Assembly (NCBI RefSeq): GCF_048128805.1
Contig: NC_136010.1
Span: 29,513,980 to 29,577,979, forward strand
DNA length: 64,000 nucleotides
Direction of reading: 5' to 3'
Origin: Centroberyx gerrardi
Lineage: Eukaryota; Chordata; Actinopteri; Beryciformes; Berycidae
Positions within the stretch are counted from its first letter, which is position 1. Each line of letters starts with the position of its first letter. Of this stretch, positions 11,034-22,973 are shown in pieces. The notes under the pieces were generated by a model that made no database searches, had not been told where the DNA came from, and was given only the letters and a program-made list of their open reading frames with translations. Position numbers and translations under genes: made by a program.

Positions 11034-14000
11034 ATGGCCTGCACTTTAGAGAAAGTGTTGGGCGATGCGCGGACCCTTCTTGAGAGGCTGAAAGAGCACG
11101 ACACGGCCGCCGAGGGACTGATAGAGCAGTCCGGGGCCCTCAGCCAGAGAGTACAGGGCATGAGAGAGGTGGGAAATGCTCTTCCAGACAAGGTAACTTA
11201 ACGTCAAGCAAGACGGTTACATATGAAGCTATCCTCGATATGTTCCATTCAAAGATCTGACAAATTGTTTTAAAAGTAATACCGGTATGTTGAAATTCAA
11301 GATTTCAGCAAAATACAAATCCCAATAGCATTCAACGACAGGGAAGAACAAGAGAGCAGGAAAAAACACATACATTCACACACATAGGCCGGTTTAGCTG
11401 CAGGGTAAGATAGGTAGGATAGGCAGGGTGCAGTCCAGTGCTGACAAGGTACTAACAGAGAGGGGGTAGAATTCATAACAGCACTGCCAGAATTTGTCTG
11501 CCTTTGAATGCACTATACAAGTAAGATATTATGTGTCAATATTTTGTGCCAACATCTGACAGTTGGGATCTTGTCAGTGATCCACTGTCATAAAATATTC
11601 TTCCTTCCTGCAAATTTAAATATATTTTATAACCCATGTTACTTGATGAGGTTACGTTTCCACTGGGGAGCCCCAAAATCAAGGACAGAGGAGGATCTAA
11701 ATCTGTTTCAGCCTCCAGGATTTTCTCAATTTCATGAACAATTTGTATATACCTCCCTCTTGCACTTTTGCACACAGGCATAGAGGTGAGGAAGTGTTGC
11801 TAAAGTTAAATCTATGGTTTATGGTTGTTTTTAATCATGAAAAGTCTTTGCATTCCTTGTCATCGGTTTCCACTTGCCTTTATTTCTCTCCTATCAGCAC
11901 ACAGAGGATAACACAGAGATTCAGGAGCTGACCAAATACAAGCCTCACGTCCTTCTGACTCAGGAGAACACTCAAATTAAGGAACTACAGCAGGAGAATA
12001 AAGGTAAAAAAACAAACCCACTCACTCCCATCTGTTTGTCGGCTGGTTTGTTGTGTTCGTGCCAACCCACTGAGGTTCCTTTCTAACTGTCTCTACAGAA
12101 CTATGGCTGTCTCTAGAAGAACACCAGTACGCACTAGAGTTGATCATGGGTCGGTACCGCAAGAAGATGCTCCAGCTCATGATGGGGAAGAAGGAGCTGG
12201 ACACCAAACCTGTGCTCAGCCTGCACGAGGACCACGCCAAAGTATGATTCAATTGTTATTCAGATGAAATCGATGTAAAGTGACTGTGCATTAAAACTGT
12301 ACTAGGCAAGATTTTTATGTAAAAATCCACCCATCATGCCGGCCTAAATCACAAAGTGGGGCTACAATTGATAGGCAGGAAATCTTAAAGGACAATTCCA
12401 GCATGATTGAGAAGTTTTGCTCATTTCCTGCATTCCCTTACTGTTCACCCTTACTCTTACATCACTATAGTTTTCCAGTGCTTTTATCACGTTACAAGAT
12501 ATTTGCTGTTTTTCTTTAGTCTTGGTTGTTTTTCAGATTACATATTTTGAAACACACACTGTCTAAATATTACAAGTTACTTACAGTAAAGAAGAAGACA
12601 GCAATTTGAAGCAGTAATTGTATAAAATCAAGGTTTTATTTCTGTTTGATTTTACGGACTGTAGCTGGCGGAAGCGTCTTGCTTTGGTTTGTCTGTTGGC
12701 TTGGCTGGGTTATGATTGACAGGAGGCGGGTCCTAACGTAACCGCAGAGAACGTTAGCTGTTGGTTGAAATGACCGGGAAGCAGTATGTTTGTTTACAAG
12801 CAGAAAGTGGAAGCAAGACACCCCTCCTGTCTCATCTCGGCTCTAGCAGTGTTTCCGAATGCGCGCATTAATATGAAACAGTTCACAGAACTTATTTGAA
12901 AATGTAAAAGTTTGTAGGTTGATATTAGTGTTCTGATGCATCTTTGCAAAACACAATTGCTGGCTTCTCATTGACAGTGATGGATTACCTTTACTGACTG
13001 AATTAGAAGTCTTGCGGGTTGTTTTCTATGCCGCTTGGAATACAATAGGAGTGAATGAGCCCAGGAGGTTTGCAAAACTGATTTAAAAATATCTTTAGTC
13101 GTGGTGCACGCACATAAAATCAGTCAGAATTATCATTAAAGGGATGGAAAATGTAAAAAAAATGAGCAAAAACTCAAGTCATGCCACCAATGTGCGAAGT
13201 TGCCTAGTGCAGCTTTAACTCCCAGCTTCATTTTGTGCACAGTATCGCTAGTTGATGCTGTCTTGTCTCCTCTCCTCTCGTCCAGGAGGTGCAGAGCCAG
13301 GTGGAGCGGATATGTGAGATGGGCCAGGTGATGAGAAGAGCAGTGCAGGTGGACGATCAGCACTACTGCTCTGTCCGAGAGAGGCTGGCTCAACTAGAGG
13401 TGAGCACAAGGCTGTTAGTCAAGGAAGAGGTCCGCTTTGCTAGTTCCAGGAACAACAATCTGTCTGAATAATACATATTTCTGCATATGAGTGATCCATA
13501 TTAATGTGGATATGACACACTTTGCCCATCATGTATATACACCGTTTTTTTTAAATAGTTTTCATCTATTTTCATACTGAAGAGAATTTTATATTTAGTA
13601 CATATTTTTCATTCATTCTTTGTCTCAGCATGCTGTTATCAGGGGCCCCACGGGTCCTTGAAATCCTTGAAAGTTTGTGAATTTGAGAAAAAAAAATCAA
13701 GGCCTTGAAAGTTTTTGAAAATAGACATAAATAGACATGGGTCATTGAAAGTGCTTGAATTTATATATTTGTGTTAGAGAAAGCAAGAGACCACATAGTC
13801 TGCCTTCACTGTAACACAGTTGAGAAGTGTTCACACATTCAAGCCTCTCTCTCTTTTTAATTGTTGTCTGTGAGCTTCTGTAAAGCCTGCTAGTTCTCAT
13901 TATAAAAATTCTGTGTTGTAACAGTAATTAACCTTGATCCGTGTCTCAAACTATGCCATGTTGGGTCCTTGAATTTGAGGGAATTGGGCCTGGAAAGTCC

Positions 14001-14577
14001 TTGAAAAGTCCTTGAATTTGATGTTTAAGAAGGTGTGGGAACCCTGTGTTATTTCACACACCCTGCATACAAGCTGTAACTCATATGTTTTCATACTATT
14101 CATTCATATATATTTACTTAATACGTTCTAGTGTTATAATTTCTAATTGTTATAATTAGTCGGTTGTGTTATATTGTTATATATCTGCGTCCGGTATTTT
14201 CAAAACTACATTGATTTGGCCTTCCATGAAGTGGCTATGCATCTTCTGAGACTTTAAGTAGACTATTTATTCATACTGTTGATGCAAAAAATCCACAATA
14301 AGCATTGAATATTACATTTCAAAAACTTAAATACAAAATCTGATACTGGCCCTCATTCATCAAGCTATTGTACAGCTTGATGAATGAGGACATGTTTATT
14401 GTTTTTTAATCGTATGGTCTTCTCCATCACGTTCAGATTGAGAACAAGGAGCTGCGCGACCTCCTGACCATCAGCAAGAGCTCCGTGAAGATGGCGAGGG
14501 AGGAGTCCAGCCAGCCAGCAGCAGCAGAACCAGCACAAGAAGAAGAGCAAACCCCCCAGCCGGAGTCCAATGAGTGA
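11034..14577 (+). CDS. sike1: Suppressor of IKBKE 1 (SIKE family)
   Basis: Five exons with GT-AG boundaries: 11034-11192, 11898-12003, 12099-12241, 13286-13399 and 14437-14577 (TGA). They join to 663 nt, 220 aa, close to the human length of about 207. The product starts [19 protein letters not shown] and contains [20 protein letters not shown], then [17 protein letters not shown] and [17 protein letters not shown], all hallmarks of SIKE1. Nearly the whole protein is heptad-rich coiled coil. The C-terminus is acidic and proline-rich ([15 protein letters not shown]). SIKE1 binds IKK-epsilon/TBK1 and is a STRIPAK-associated adaptor; that role comes from the mammalian protein. The paralogue FGFR1OP2 was considered, but the KYKPH segment and the csde1 neighbour favour sike1. 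Intron 3 holds a TTAA-flanked transposon and intron 4 a 407-bp MITE. Confidence 0.95.
12291..13218. mobile_element. TTAA-flanked DNA transposon copy (928 bp)
   Basis: Begins TTAAAACTGTACTAGGCAAG and ends TTGCCTAGTGCAGCTTTAA, inverted repeats with TTAA at both outer edges. A shorter relative lies at 38161-38631. TTAA targets are used by piggyBac- and Kolobok-type transposons; with no transposase I cannot say which. It lies in sike1 intron 3. Confidence 0.75.
13640..14046. mobile_element. 407-bp CAGGG-end MITE with 6-bp TSD TGTTAT
   Basis: Starts CAGGGGCCCCACGGGTCCTTG and ends GTGTGGGAACCCTG. TGTTAT flanks it at 13634-13639 and 14047-14052. The interior is built from repeated 'CCTTGAAAGTTTTTGAA'-like words. 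It lies in sike1 intron 4. Confidence 0.8.
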
Positions 14578-15289
14578 TCAGAACGGCGTCAGTGTGAGCT
14601 GTAGCCGGGGCAACAATGCGTCCTTCAGGACCACGAGACAGGGTCGATTGTGTCTTTCACCACCTTATTTTTCTACATAGGCTGGGATTCAGTCAAAACC
14701 ACAGCATCACAGGCCACATCAACGTGTCATTCTGGATTTTGGAAAACATGTTTTCAGATAGGAAAGCGAAGGGGAAATCCTAGTTTTCGGCCAAAGAGGC
14801 ACACATTTGCGTTTAAGGACACAGTTTCTACCTCTTCGGTGTCCCCTCTGCTGTTCACACACACATTCGAAAATGTGTAAATTCCTCATCATCACCCCTG
14901 CTGTGAGTTCACTAGAAGTACAGCGACAACCCGACACTTGGTCCACGGCATTTTAGAGGAGGTTGAGTAGAGTGCGAGCCTTATAATCACTCCGGATTCA
15001 AGATGAGGCTGTTTCACACAAATGTGTCCATCTCACTCGCCCGTCGAGGAGTGGCAGTGGATTATTTGTATGTAATCGTCTGTAATTTTATGTATTTGAT
15101 ACGTTTTGTCGAAATCTGTTTGTAGAGTTCATACGTTTTCCATGTTAAGTACTTTGGTAATGTATGTCTAACACCATTTTTCTAGTTTTCAGATTTGGAT
15201 GCAGGGTGGTCAAGTGCATCGCAGCTGGTGACACATTTTTACTTAATTTATGGTAACCACAATTTTAAAGTATGCCAAGTTTTTTGTCT

Positions 15290-15295
15290 AATAAA
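15290..15295 (+). terminator. sike1: sike1 polyadenylation signal
   Basis: AATAAA lies 713 nt after the sike1 stop codon. A second AATAAA at 15436-15441 could give a longer 3' end. Confidence 0.6.
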
Positions 15296-15645
15296 CAGCA
15301 AACATTTGGGCACTGTATGTAGTTGTATGTATATTGTCATCTCAGGAAATCAGTGTTAATAAGGTGAACATGCTGTAATGACTTCATGACAGTATATTGA
15401 TTTGTGTCAAATGAAATTTCATTTAAACACTTTAAAATAAAATTGCATTGAAATGTTGTGCGTGTCTGAAAGGTTTTCTTTGGTTTTATATGTTCACTGT
15501 AGATGGTTTGTAATGCAAAGCTACATTGCTACTAGGGCCCATCATTTTAATTCTTTCCCAACTTTACCACTTGATGGCGACGTTGTTCCTCTTTGTTCTC
15601 TAAGTCACACATATCGCGAGATTTTCAATGGTGGTAAGTTCACAT

Positions 15646-16034
15646 GCTGCCTTCAGGTGCTCCTGGTAAGGTCTTAAAGTACGTCTTGACGCGGTGCTTT
15701 TGGTCGGAAATGGTAACAAACTGGACCCTGTTACAAAATTTGTTTTTCGGCACCTGTTTTATTTTAGATATCAAGCGGCACAGTGCTATATTGTGCTGCA
15801 GTGGCAGAATGAACAAAGAAAATGAACATTTAGCATGTAATTGATGGATTCATTTCTTAGACAAATGTTGTAGCGCACGTCCCTTTTAACACCAATTGTT
15901 GACACGACTTATTACATTTTTGCAGCTCGGACATCAGAAAATTCTCACTCTCCCAGTCGTATTAACCTCATTGTTGGGTCGTTTATGTGCGCTCAAGTTG
16001 TCACTTTGTATTTCCCACAGCACCTGAAGGCAGC
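15646..16034. mobile_element. 389-bp MITE with perfect 16-bp TIRs, just upstream of micos10
   Basis: The ends GCTGCCTTCAGGTGCT (15646-15661) and AGCACCTGAAGGCAGC (16019-16034) are exact reverse complements over 16 nt. A related copy lies at 40772-41164; the two share internal blocks such as GTGCTGCAG(T/C)GGCA and CCCAGTCGT, and the same length. No target-site duplication is clear. The right end is 49 bp from the micos10 ATG, so this element probably supplies part of the micos10 promoter or 5' UTR. Confidence 0.75.
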
Positions 16035-16083
16035 TATAGAGCTGCATTTGACATTTCTAGCCAGCCTCAAGCTAACGTTAAGC

Positions 16084-17646
16084 ATGTCTGAGAAGGAGCT
16101 TGGGAAAAAGTGGAACCGATGCCTCGCAGACTGTGCCGTCAAAGTCGGTAAATAGTCCAAAATGTTCTGCGTGTAACGAGACTGCAGTATCCGAGAATAA
16201 GGACAAGAGATTGTGTCAGTAGATATGCTGCTGTCATTACGTTAGTCCACAGTTGTCATTGACTTGGGCGTGAAGCTACCTAGCTAGCCATTCAAAGGTC
16301 TAGTAAAGGACAATTGAATGACCAGTCAGATAGTTTTAAATTAATCCTACCCTGGCAGGTAAACCGTGGGTTCATTCTGTTACAGCATGCAGTTTCACTA
16401 AAGAAGGCAACCCTCTTCTTAACTATTTCTGCGGTAACGGTACTCATCATGGACTGTGAATTATTAGCGCTGGCTTTAGTTTTGTATGGAAAGAACGTAA
16501 GGACAAACTACATTAAAAATTCTAATGTTTCAGTGTTTACGGCAAACGTCAACGTTTCGTAGAACACAACTTAAGATGTTTTACGAAACAGTAGCGTCCA
16601 CTCTTCAATTCGGCACACATCCAATAGTCCAAGCAGCATATATTTCATACAATTTACATTTTTAGTATTGGTTCGCCTGATACCACTATAATCTTCTTAC
16701 ATCAAAATAGACCGTAGTGGGCGGTAGCGAGTGTGAACGAATTATAAAAGTAGCGTTTTGAATTGAAATAAAGTACTGGTTGATGAATCACTTGTATGCA
16801 GAATTTACCAGGGGATCCTGCAAATTCGTAAAATGTCTGAAGTCATGTTACACGAGTGCTTTTGCTAATAAGCAAGGCAGCATTAAATTGTCAGATTTTT
16901 GAATGGAGTTTGGTGTGAAGCTGTTTCCAGGAGATGACAACCAGTTAACCAGAGAGTTTCAGAGAAAAATGATGGAGAAACAACATTCTACCTCCCATCC
17001 CACTTTATGAAATAGAGCAAATTGTAAACTCATGTGCTGTTTTACACCACCTAGCTTTTGTATAATATTTTGAGAGCAGTTTTTATGTTTCTTCTCCTTT
17101 TTCAGGTGCTGGCCTGGGGTTAGGAATCGTGTTTTCTGTTGTGTTCTTCAAACGTAAGTAGTCTGAAAGGGGTTGATGCTGCACTGCTTATTACTTAGTA
17201 CAAAAAGGACCATGTGACCTTTAAAGTCAAGTAAACACAAAAATTAAAAACAGACTGGAGTGGGAAAAGGATTTTAACACAACAGCTATGTTTTGTTCGT
17301 TTTAGTTCAAATCACATTGTGAAGTGCTATTTGTGTACTTTGAGTACGGGAAGAGATTAAGTACCTTTCTTTTGTAGGACACACATGGCCGATTTCATTT
17401 GGCTTAGGAACGGGCCTTGGCATGGCATATTCCAACTGTCAGAATGACCTGAGATCACATTATTTGCTGCACAGAAGCATGAAGGTTGGTTTGTATATCT
17501 GTTTATCTTGCACAAACACTTAAATGGAACTCGAATAGAGAAATTATTCCTTATTTTCAAATGAGAATAGTGAAAGTGTCATTGTTTTTGTAAATGAAGA
17601 GTTACTGTAACTGATTCCTGTTTATCTTTCTTAACAGGAACAGTAG
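16084..17646 (+). CDS. micos10: MICOS complex subunit Mic10
   Basis: Mic10 (MINOS1) is the small inner-membrane protein that bends cristae junctions in the mitochondrial MICOS complex. Four exons join cleanly: 16084-16147, 17106-17153, 17378-17484 and 17638-17646, the last holding only Glu-Gln-stop. The product has 75 aa (human 78). It begins MSEKELGKKWNRCLAD and has the two Mic10 glycine-rich membrane helices: GAGLGLGIVFSVVFFK, then FGLGTGLGMAYSNCQ. The GxGxGxG repeats that drive Mic10 oligomerisation are intact in both. A basic loop (KRHTWP) joins the helices, giving the expected hairpin. The C-terminus is slightly shorter than in mammals. Intron 1 carries a repeat (16795-16950) shared with introns of csde1 and tmco4. 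Confidence 0.95.
16795..16950. repeat. Dispersed repeat shared by three gene-proximal sites, copy 2
   Basis: Contains GATCCTGCAAATTCGTAAAA, AAATTGTCAGATTTTTGAA and TGGAGTTTGGTGTGA, aligned with 8997-9150. It lies in micos10 intron 1. Confidence 0.6.
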
Positions 17647-17832
17647 CCGGATGTCATCGAGGGACTGTCTTTTTTTTATTTTGTCGACCTGTTTTTTTTT
17701 TTGTTTTTTTTTGTTGGGATGTTCACCATTTGCACTGTTCTCCAGTTAGATTTTGTCTCTGTTGGACGATTCTCCCCTAGTATGATTCGGTATGCTTTGT
17801 ATGTGCCTAAACAGGACAGTCTGTGTTTGTTT

Positions 17833-17838
17833 AATAAA
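17833..17838 (+). terminator. micos10: micos10 polyadenylation signal
   Basis: AATAAA lies 187 nt after the micos10 stop, a normal distance for a short 3' UTR. Confidence 0.65.
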
Positions 17839-18249
17839 ATAACCATAAGGACAAAAGATGATGTCCTGGTTGTTTATTCACAAGTTGAGTATTTGAAAGG
17901 CCTATAAAAATGCTAGATTGCTCAAAAATGTACATTATTAGTGTGCTTGCTTCAGCAAGCAAACTATTGTTATCCATCTTACTTATTATTCAACTACTTA
18001 TTTTTCTTCTGGACGCTTTTTTTAGACTGTATCTCCTCTTGAACCGTTTGAGCTATCGACGCGGTTCAAACTTTAAAATGTTCAGCATGTTCGGGAATCG
18101 AGCGCTTGTATTTGGATAAGCGTTCCGATGTTTACTTTTTCCGCTATTTACGTTTAAACGGGAATTTTTTCTCCATTGAAATGAATGGTGGAATGTTCAG
18201 CTCACTAGAGTGTGTGATGTCATCCCCACTAGCCACTCTTCAGACATCA

Positions 18250-19160
18250 GATGCTGTGATTTTTAACTAAATATTCAAATTTCTTAAACTGTCATGACTC
18301 CCACAATTTTCACACTACATATACATATTATATATCAAACTGTTCAGCTACTCTTTCTGTCACTCACAATGTAAATATCTAAATCATAGCTTTTATACTT
18401 TTTGAGCTATGATGGTTTGTTCAACACTAGTGCAAAACTGTGTTTTACGGCCCCTTTCTAACTTTTAAACAGCTTTGTCATTTCCACATTCTTAAACTGT
18501 CACTATTCCCACAATTTTCATACTACATACATATATTTTACAGCAAACTGTTCAGCTATTCCTTCTGTCACTCACGATGTAAATATCTAAGTCATGGTGT
18601 TTATACTTTTTGAGCTATGATGGTTTGTTCAACACTAGTGCTTTACAGTAATTTTGCCTACTTTAAACAGCTTTTTCTTTCTGCATATGCAGTATTTGAA
18701 CTGTAGTAGTTCCCACAATTTTCACACTACTTACATATATATCAAACTGTTCACACACTTCTTCTCTCTCTCACAATTTAAATATCTAAGTAATAGCACT
18801 TGTAGTTTTTGAGCTATGATGGTTTGTTCAACACCAATGCTGTTCAGTTTTTGGCTCCTATGAGCAGATTTTTTCTGCTTACACATATTTGAACTATCAC
18901 AATGTCCAGAACTTTAAGACTACATGCATATATTACACATTAAAATGTTCAGCCAGTCCTGCTCTTTTTCACAATGTAAATATCTAAGTGCTGGGATTTG
19001 TAGTTTTTCAGTTAGGTACGTTTGTTCAACATTAGTGCTCCAATTCAACTTTTTCACTTCATTTTACTACAGTTCAACTTCTTCAACTTTCTTTCAACTG
19101 TAATAATTTCCACAAATTTGAACAGTTCATTCACATATTACACATCAAACTGTTCAGCTG
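18250..19160. repeat. Satellite array, ~203-bp monomers, left part
   Basis: The phrase GAGCTATGATGGTTTGTTCA recurs near 18411, 18619 and 18819, with a variant at 19016. Spacings are about 208, 200 and 197 bp. Each monomer also has CACAATTTTCACACTAC, CAAACTGTTCAGC and AATGTAAATATCTAA. The array is cut at 19160 by the transposon and resumes at 23433. Confidence 0.85.
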
Positions 19161-19694
19161 TATGGAGGACCGGAACTGCCAAAATCAAAAATAAATAAAG
19201 AAATAAATAAATGACTCAATAAAGAAATAAATTTCCCTATTTATTTATATTTCTGTTTTAATTTGCTTCTGTATTTATTTACCTTTGTATTAATTCCCCT
19301 ATTTATTTATACTTCTGTTTTAATTTGCTTCTGTATTTATTTACCTTTGTATTAATTCCCCTATTTATTTATACTTCTGTTTTAATTTTCCATTTTATTT
19401 ATTAATTCTTTTCATTTTATTTATTTCTGTATTTATGTCTGTATTATATTTTCCCTTTGCATTTTCCCCCTATTTATTTCCCCAAACGTATTTATTTCTG
19501 TGTTTTATTTTTACATTTACATTTCTTTATGCGTTTCTGCTTCATTATGCAAATGAGGGGGCTGTGTCTCATGGGGTCAACTTTTCGCCTATTGGTTGAT
19601 CGACATCAGAGTGCCTAGATCGACTATACATGCCTTGCTCCCACACTGGTGGCCAGCAGGTGGCCAGGCTAGGAAGGAGAAGTGTTAACCAACA

Positions 19695-19833
19695 TGGCAG
19701 CTCCTTGTAGAAGAAAACTCTGTGACAGAACATGTAAAACCGTACATTTTTGAGGCGGAATCTGTCAACCGAGCAAGAGGAGGCAACTGCCGAAGTTTTA
19801 CAGACACGGTTACAGCAGGATGTCTCTGAAAGG
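19695..19833 (+). pseudogene. First-exon remnant of the transposon's plus-strand gene
   Basis: ATG (19695) opens MAAPCRRKLCDRTCKT and stops early at TGA. An overlapping frame reads ENSVTEHVKPYIFEAES, which looks like real coding sequence, so a frameshift is likely. It ends at a donor-like ctgaaag|gtaggt. A possible 3' exon with acceptor tccctag lies near 20632. Function is unknown to me. Confidence 0.4.
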
Positions 19834-20975
19834 TAGGTTGAAATTTCAGTGTGTTGTCCGTACTTTCTCACCGTGCGTGTGTATGTGGTTGCGTCAGCTA
19901 TGTGGTATTTCTGGATAGCCATAGCGGACAAATTTGTATCCCATAAAAACGATATCTAACGTTACCGGCCGGAGTGTCTCGCAAGGTAACTGTACTGTAT
20001 GGTTTGTTTGATTCATTTTTAGCCTGACGTTCACCGGTGCCAGTGGTTTGAGGCTGTCTAGTCAACACAATAGGTGTTGGTAGCTTTTCGCTGGCTAACT
20101 TTACTTGGATAGCTGCTGTAATGTTATTCCATGAAGTGTCTTACAATTGCCGTTGTACTGGCTAGCGATACACACCAGACATTATGTAGTTATTACGTTC
20201 AAATACATCAAATTGATGTGTGATGTGTGCGAAAGAAGAACTCCTCTTCAGGGGATACAAATATAGTCACGACACCGGCAAACATATGGTTATGCCCCAT
20301 GCTGTCTACCATTTGGACATATGACTGTCGTAATTTATGCCAATGTTATTCAGCTATAACGCTAGCTCAACAGTTTTAGAACTATAGCTGAAATATTCAA
20401 ACATTGCATCTCATGGAGGCCTGCTGGTCATTCCCCCTGTACATAACATCTTACCTCTTTTAGAGTTGACACCTTTGTTTGTCCTGTACATTAGTTTGTA
20501 CAGTACTCACATCTACTCTAAATTGTCTGTGCTAAATAATAAACATATAATATAGATAAACGTAATTATCAGTGTAATGTTCCTATAAAGCTTGCAAAAT
20601 TCAATAAGTTACCCTTTCTCATTCCCTAGGTTACCAGAAGAATAAATTAGCTTCAGGATCCACCTACATGCATGTTGATCATCCTGGTCTGCAGCCTGTA
20701 TGATTGAATGTGTTCTCACTACAGAATGCAATGAACATTTATAAAACAGACTATGGGCCCTTACAGCTTAGAAGTATAGAGCAGTAAGTTTCTTTTATGC
20801 ATTCTGTGCATGAATTGATTTGAACGTGACTTTGGATAATACTTTACATGACAATAAATTTGAGTAAAATAACTGTGTTGTTATACTTTATTACACATCT
20901 ATGTAGAAACAACTTCAGCACACTTAAAAGTCTTTTAGTGACAGGGGCATAGGACAAAAGTTACTGAATAAGTAA

Positions 20976-21082
20976 TATAATCCCACACACTGTCTACACT
21001 TGCATGGTGCTTTATTACATTTCAGTCATTGAAATGTAATAAAGCACCATATAAGTGTAGACAGTGTGTGTGGTATTATATA
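20976..21082. repeat. Long perfect-like hairpin in the middle of the transposon
   Basis: The left arm (CACACACTGTCTACACTTGC...ATGGTGCTTTATTACATTTCA) pairs with the right arm across a ~4-nt loop. Arms are about 50 nt with few mismatches. It sits between the two convergent gene remnants. The stem also carries AATAAAGC on one strand. Confidence 0.85.
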
Positions 21083-21539
21083 CGTTTTTCCCTTTACACA
21101 CCCATGTAAAGTAAATGTGAAACCAATAAGTAACCACAGCACTGACTGTTCATACAGAATACAATTATTTTATTTTAGAAAAGGCATAAAAAAGGCACAT
21201 GTAGAAACATAACACTGCTGCAGGACCATAATGGGGTGCTGTTATGTTACAAAATCTACATCTGTGAGTTTACACAGGGGAGTGTTCCACTGTAGCAGTT
21301 ACTGCAGTGCAGTATCAATCACAAAATGATTTATAATTTGATGTTTTTAGTTATCTGTTATGTATTCGTGGAAAACACCCAACTACAACCTGACCTCATG
21401 CCAGATAACCAAAACAACAAAAGAAGAGACTAAGTATTCAAATGAAATATATTGACAGTATGTGTACCCTCTTCTCAGTGTCTAGCCTACAGATCCTTTG
21501 TCAGCTAGTGCTGGGGCTTTCTAGGTTGCAGGGTCAGAG

Positions 21540-21771
21540 TAGTGATACCAGTGTGTGTGGTGCTGTGCAGATGCTGTGAGCTCCCTGATGCTGCCAGCTA
21601 CGTCAGGTTCAGACTGCCTCTTGATTGAACCGAGACACGTGGCTGCAATGACGGCCTGTCAGACTGGGTGCATGGGTCTTCTGGGATGGGGATCTTCAAA
21701 ACCTGGCTCACATAAGGTGCAGGGTCCTGGAAGACGTGATCAAAGATGAGGTCCATCAACTCATCGATGTA
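21540..21771 (-). pseudogene. Last-exon remnant of the transposon's minus-strand gene
   Basis: After an acceptor (ctccacag) at 21771, the frame YIDELMDLIFDHVFQDPAP, then YVSQVLKIPIPEDPCTQSD, stays open for about 55 codons to a stop. The protein-like composition suggests a real C-terminal exon. It is out of phase with the HTH exon at 22973, so intermediate exons are probably lost. I cannot name the protein. Confidence 0.45.
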
Positions 21772-22411
21772 ATCTGTGGAGTAACAGAAACACAGAAGTC
21801 ATCAGTTGTTCCATTACAAAAGAATATACATTGGTAAGTAGCAAAATGTGCAATTCTGATTCATAAATTATTTTATACTATAGTTTATACTTTGTTATAA
21901 CATTTGTATATTTATTTAATGACTGTCTGAGATGTGCTGGCCTCATAGCAGGGAATAGCAATGTTTAATGCAACCAATTATCTCAAATATTTTTTAGGAT
22001 ATTGCATCATGAGTAATACCTACACCTTACAATATAACGTTACTGCAATCCAGTAACATTACCACAGACTACAGCCTCAATAATTACTATGTAGTTGATT
22101 CTAAACACAGTCTCAAGAAAAAATAGGACATTACAACCTTGAGAAAGGTAGCGTTTATTGTAGTCTCGTTGTTCAGGTTTTCTAGTTATTTTTTGCCACA
22201 ACCCCAGCTGATTACAAGACTAGAGTTACCAGACTAGGTGCAAAGACAGAACATGAAATGTTACATCTCATCAGCCAGTAACTCCCTTCCATTCATTTGG
22301 CGTTAGAAGTGAAATGTTTGCGGTGACCAGAGTCCCCGATAAACAAAGTACTGTTCGAGTTTTGCCACGTTAGAGATGTGTCCGCAAAGTGAGCCAGAGG
22401 AGCTAACCTTA

Positions 22412-22451
22412 GCTAACGCTAACGCTAACGCTAACGCTAACGCTAACGCTA
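22412..22451. repeat. (GCTAAC)n hexamer tract
   Basis: Six full GCTAAC units in a row plus a partial unit, inside the transposon. It is one base per unit away from the vertebrate telomere repeat (TTAGCG versus TTAGGG). Confidence 0.9.
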
Positions 22452-22861
22452 GATTAGCATGCCACTAACGGCACTAACTTAGCCCCTAACCTCGATCATA
22501 GTAGGTTTGTCCTTTCGGGACCTGGTTAACTAGACGATTGCTAACTGTTGTCGTTGTGGCCAACAGGCTTCCTCGTATTCACAGGCCCGCATCAAACACT
22601 TTCTCATTGGGACTGGAGCTAAATCATTAACGTTACCCGATGCTAATTGGACTGAAATACCATAAACTACTGTATCCATTTCTCATTCTCATGCTACGTT
22701 AGCGGACACGTTTTGACGGCACACAGATTTCAGTTTAACACCAGTTGCTATAATTTTAAATTCTTACAGACAAATACATAAAATCCTGTAACTTACCGCA
22801 ACAGCAATCCACCCCGAGACCTCACATGCACACTCACCTCATGCCATACTCTGCCATCCGA

Positions 22862-22973
22862 CGGTGAATTGTTCTTTCACCAACCCCAAAAAGCCTTGCA
22901 ATGTCACCGACAGACAAACCCGCAAGCAAAAAACTTTCCTTTCTCTAGCAATCTCCTGACTGGGAGTAGCCAT
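22862..22973 (-). pseudogene. Helix-turn-helix exon of a transposase, frameshifted
   Basis: ATG at 22973 gives MATPSQEIARERKVF. After one frameshift the other frame reads AGLSVGDIARLFGVGERTI followed by HRRMAEYGM, ending at a donor (atgag|gtgagt). This is a typical transposase/integrase N-terminal DNA-binding helix-turn-helix. It starts just inside the right TIR, the usual place for such a gene. The catalytic core is missing. Confidence 0.65.

Noticed and set aside
11034-14577. FGFR1OP2 instead of sike1
   Set aside because: The [14 protein letters not shown] segment, the size near 220 aa and the adjacent csde1 match SIKE1 rather than its paralogue.
18250-19160. CRISPR-like array
   Set aside because: Repeats are ~203-bp diverged satellite monomers without unique spacers, in a vertebrate genome.
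22412-22451. True interstitial telomere
   Set aside because: The unit is TTAGCG, not TTAGGG, and the tract is only 40 bp.
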